Shown: positions 11,431 through 11,941 of the stretch, piece by piece
Layout of the letters: each line of letters starts with the position of its first letter
How positions within the stretch are numbered: the stretch's first letter is position 1
Assembly (NCBI GenBank): GCA_945889235.1
Contig: CAMDBK010000064.1
Span: forward strand, 1 to 11,941
DNA length: 11,941 nt
Source: Chitinophaga pinensis
Lineage (GTDB): Bacteria; Bacteroidota; Bacteroidia; SXHM01
Direction: 5' to 3'
Notes under the pieces: generated by a model
Database searches by the model: none
What the model was told of the DNA's origin: nothing
Seen by the model: the letters and a program-made list of their open reading frames with translations, nothing else
Program-made: the position numbers and the translations under genes

Positions 11431-11941
11431 TTAAACCCCCAGTGTTTGCAGCAGATAGCCAACAAACGAGATAAACATAAACAGCATTCCCAGAATAATC
11501 AGTCGGTTTACATTTACCTCTTTTCTACCTTCTTTTCCGGGTTTAAAATTTACTAATAGTGCAGCAAACAATTCCTTAACTCTGTCAGAAAATGTTTTTT
11601 TCTCATCAGTAAATCTGTTTAGTTTAATGTTCATTATATAAACCATATACAGGCTCAGCGCAAGTGCTACAGCCAGCAGAAAACTGAATAAAGCAATTGA
11701 TTTATTTATGTATTGTTCGCTGCCTGAAGTACCGCTTAACCTGTCAACTGTTTCTTTCTGACTTTTAAAAATATCCTGGTCAATTAATTTTACAATATGG
11801 AGGTTTTCAATGTAGCGGCTGTTTTCTTTCTGATTCAAACTATCTATATTTCTGCCATTAAGAAGTTGTTCATTTTCAAGCAGTATTTGTTCACGCTTTC
11901 TAAGCATTTCAAACGTTTCGCCAATATCAGCATAGGCCACT
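11431..11941 (-). CDS. Unrecognised membrane protein with coiled coil and two TM segments, partial (5' end outside window)
   Basis: The frame enters from the right edge; the first visible codon (GTG at 11938-11940) is probably internal. The visible 169 residues start with a charged, leucine-rich stretch (about 1-70, EMLRKREQILLENEQLL...) likely to form a helix or coiled coil. A membrane segment follows at about 80-103 (INKSIALFSFLLAVALALSLYMVYIMNIKL), then a basic loop (KTFSDRVKELF...FKPGKEGRKEVNVNR), and a second membrane segment lies at about 146-167 next to the C-terminus. I do not recognise the family. The layout could suit a signalling or envelope protein whose main domain is upstream, but nothing in view decides this. 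It converges with the DUF2779 gene across the two-arm repeat. Confidence 0.7.
   Translation of the reverse strand, partial: VAYADIGETFEMLRKREQILLENEQLLNGRNIDSLNQKENSRYIENLHIVKLIDQDIFKSQKETVDRLSGTSGSEQYINKSIALFSFLLAVALALSLYMVYIMNIKLNRFTDEKKTFSDRVKELFAALLVNFKPGKEGRKEVNVNRLIILGMLFMFISFVGYLLQTLGV

Overview
The window looks like a chromosomal piece of a Gram-negative Bacteroidota bacterium, probably environmental. The evidence is the AT-rich sequence, start codons mostly without Shine-Dalgarno sites, upstream TAnnTTTG boxes of the Bacteroidota -7 type, a bacillithiol gene (bshB1), an LPS-core gene (kdsC), and a cytochrome c maturation cluster whose CcmE carries CxxxY instead of the classical heme-binding histidine. 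This assignment is inference from gene content; no rRNA or other strict marker is present.

Layout. Left edge to 1732, minus strand: glutathione peroxidase, bshB1, then a DoxX-like membrane protein cut by the window edge. This is a redox-flavoured set read leftwards. From 1834 to 8345, plus strand, runs one long unidirectional block: an Uma2-family nuclease, ccmB, ccmC, a ccmD-like gene, ccmE, ccmF, a DUF2520 dehydrogenase-like gene and kdsC. The ccm genes form the heme-handling core of cytochrome c maturation: CcmB and CcmC with small CcmD on the inner membrane, CcmE as heme chaperone, and CcmF as ligase. ccmA and ccmG/H/I are not in the window. From 8346 to 9014 a transglutaminase-like gene converges on kdsC with touching stop codons. 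From 9127 a NUDIX (CoA pyrophosphatase-like) gene and then a DUF2779 dual-nuclease gene run on the plus strand. A partial membrane protein with two transmembrane segments and a coiled coil enters from the right edge on the minus strand.

The most unusual content lies between the genes. Almost every gap longer than about 40 bases holds a short palindromic interspersed repeat: at least six sequence types and eight copies in 12 kb. Two of them (7742-7801 and 11324-11384) have the same architecture. Each is about 60 bp and made of two inverted arms that both begin with GTCA, and each arm folds into its own hairpin. The arms differ at paired positions in a compensatory way, which suggests selection on the folded form. 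Several copies touch or supply the stop codon of the gene before them (gpx, the DUF2520 gene, the NUDIX gene). No gap longer than 300 bases lacks a gene. I see no tRNA, rRNA, CRISPR array, recognisable transposase or prophage.
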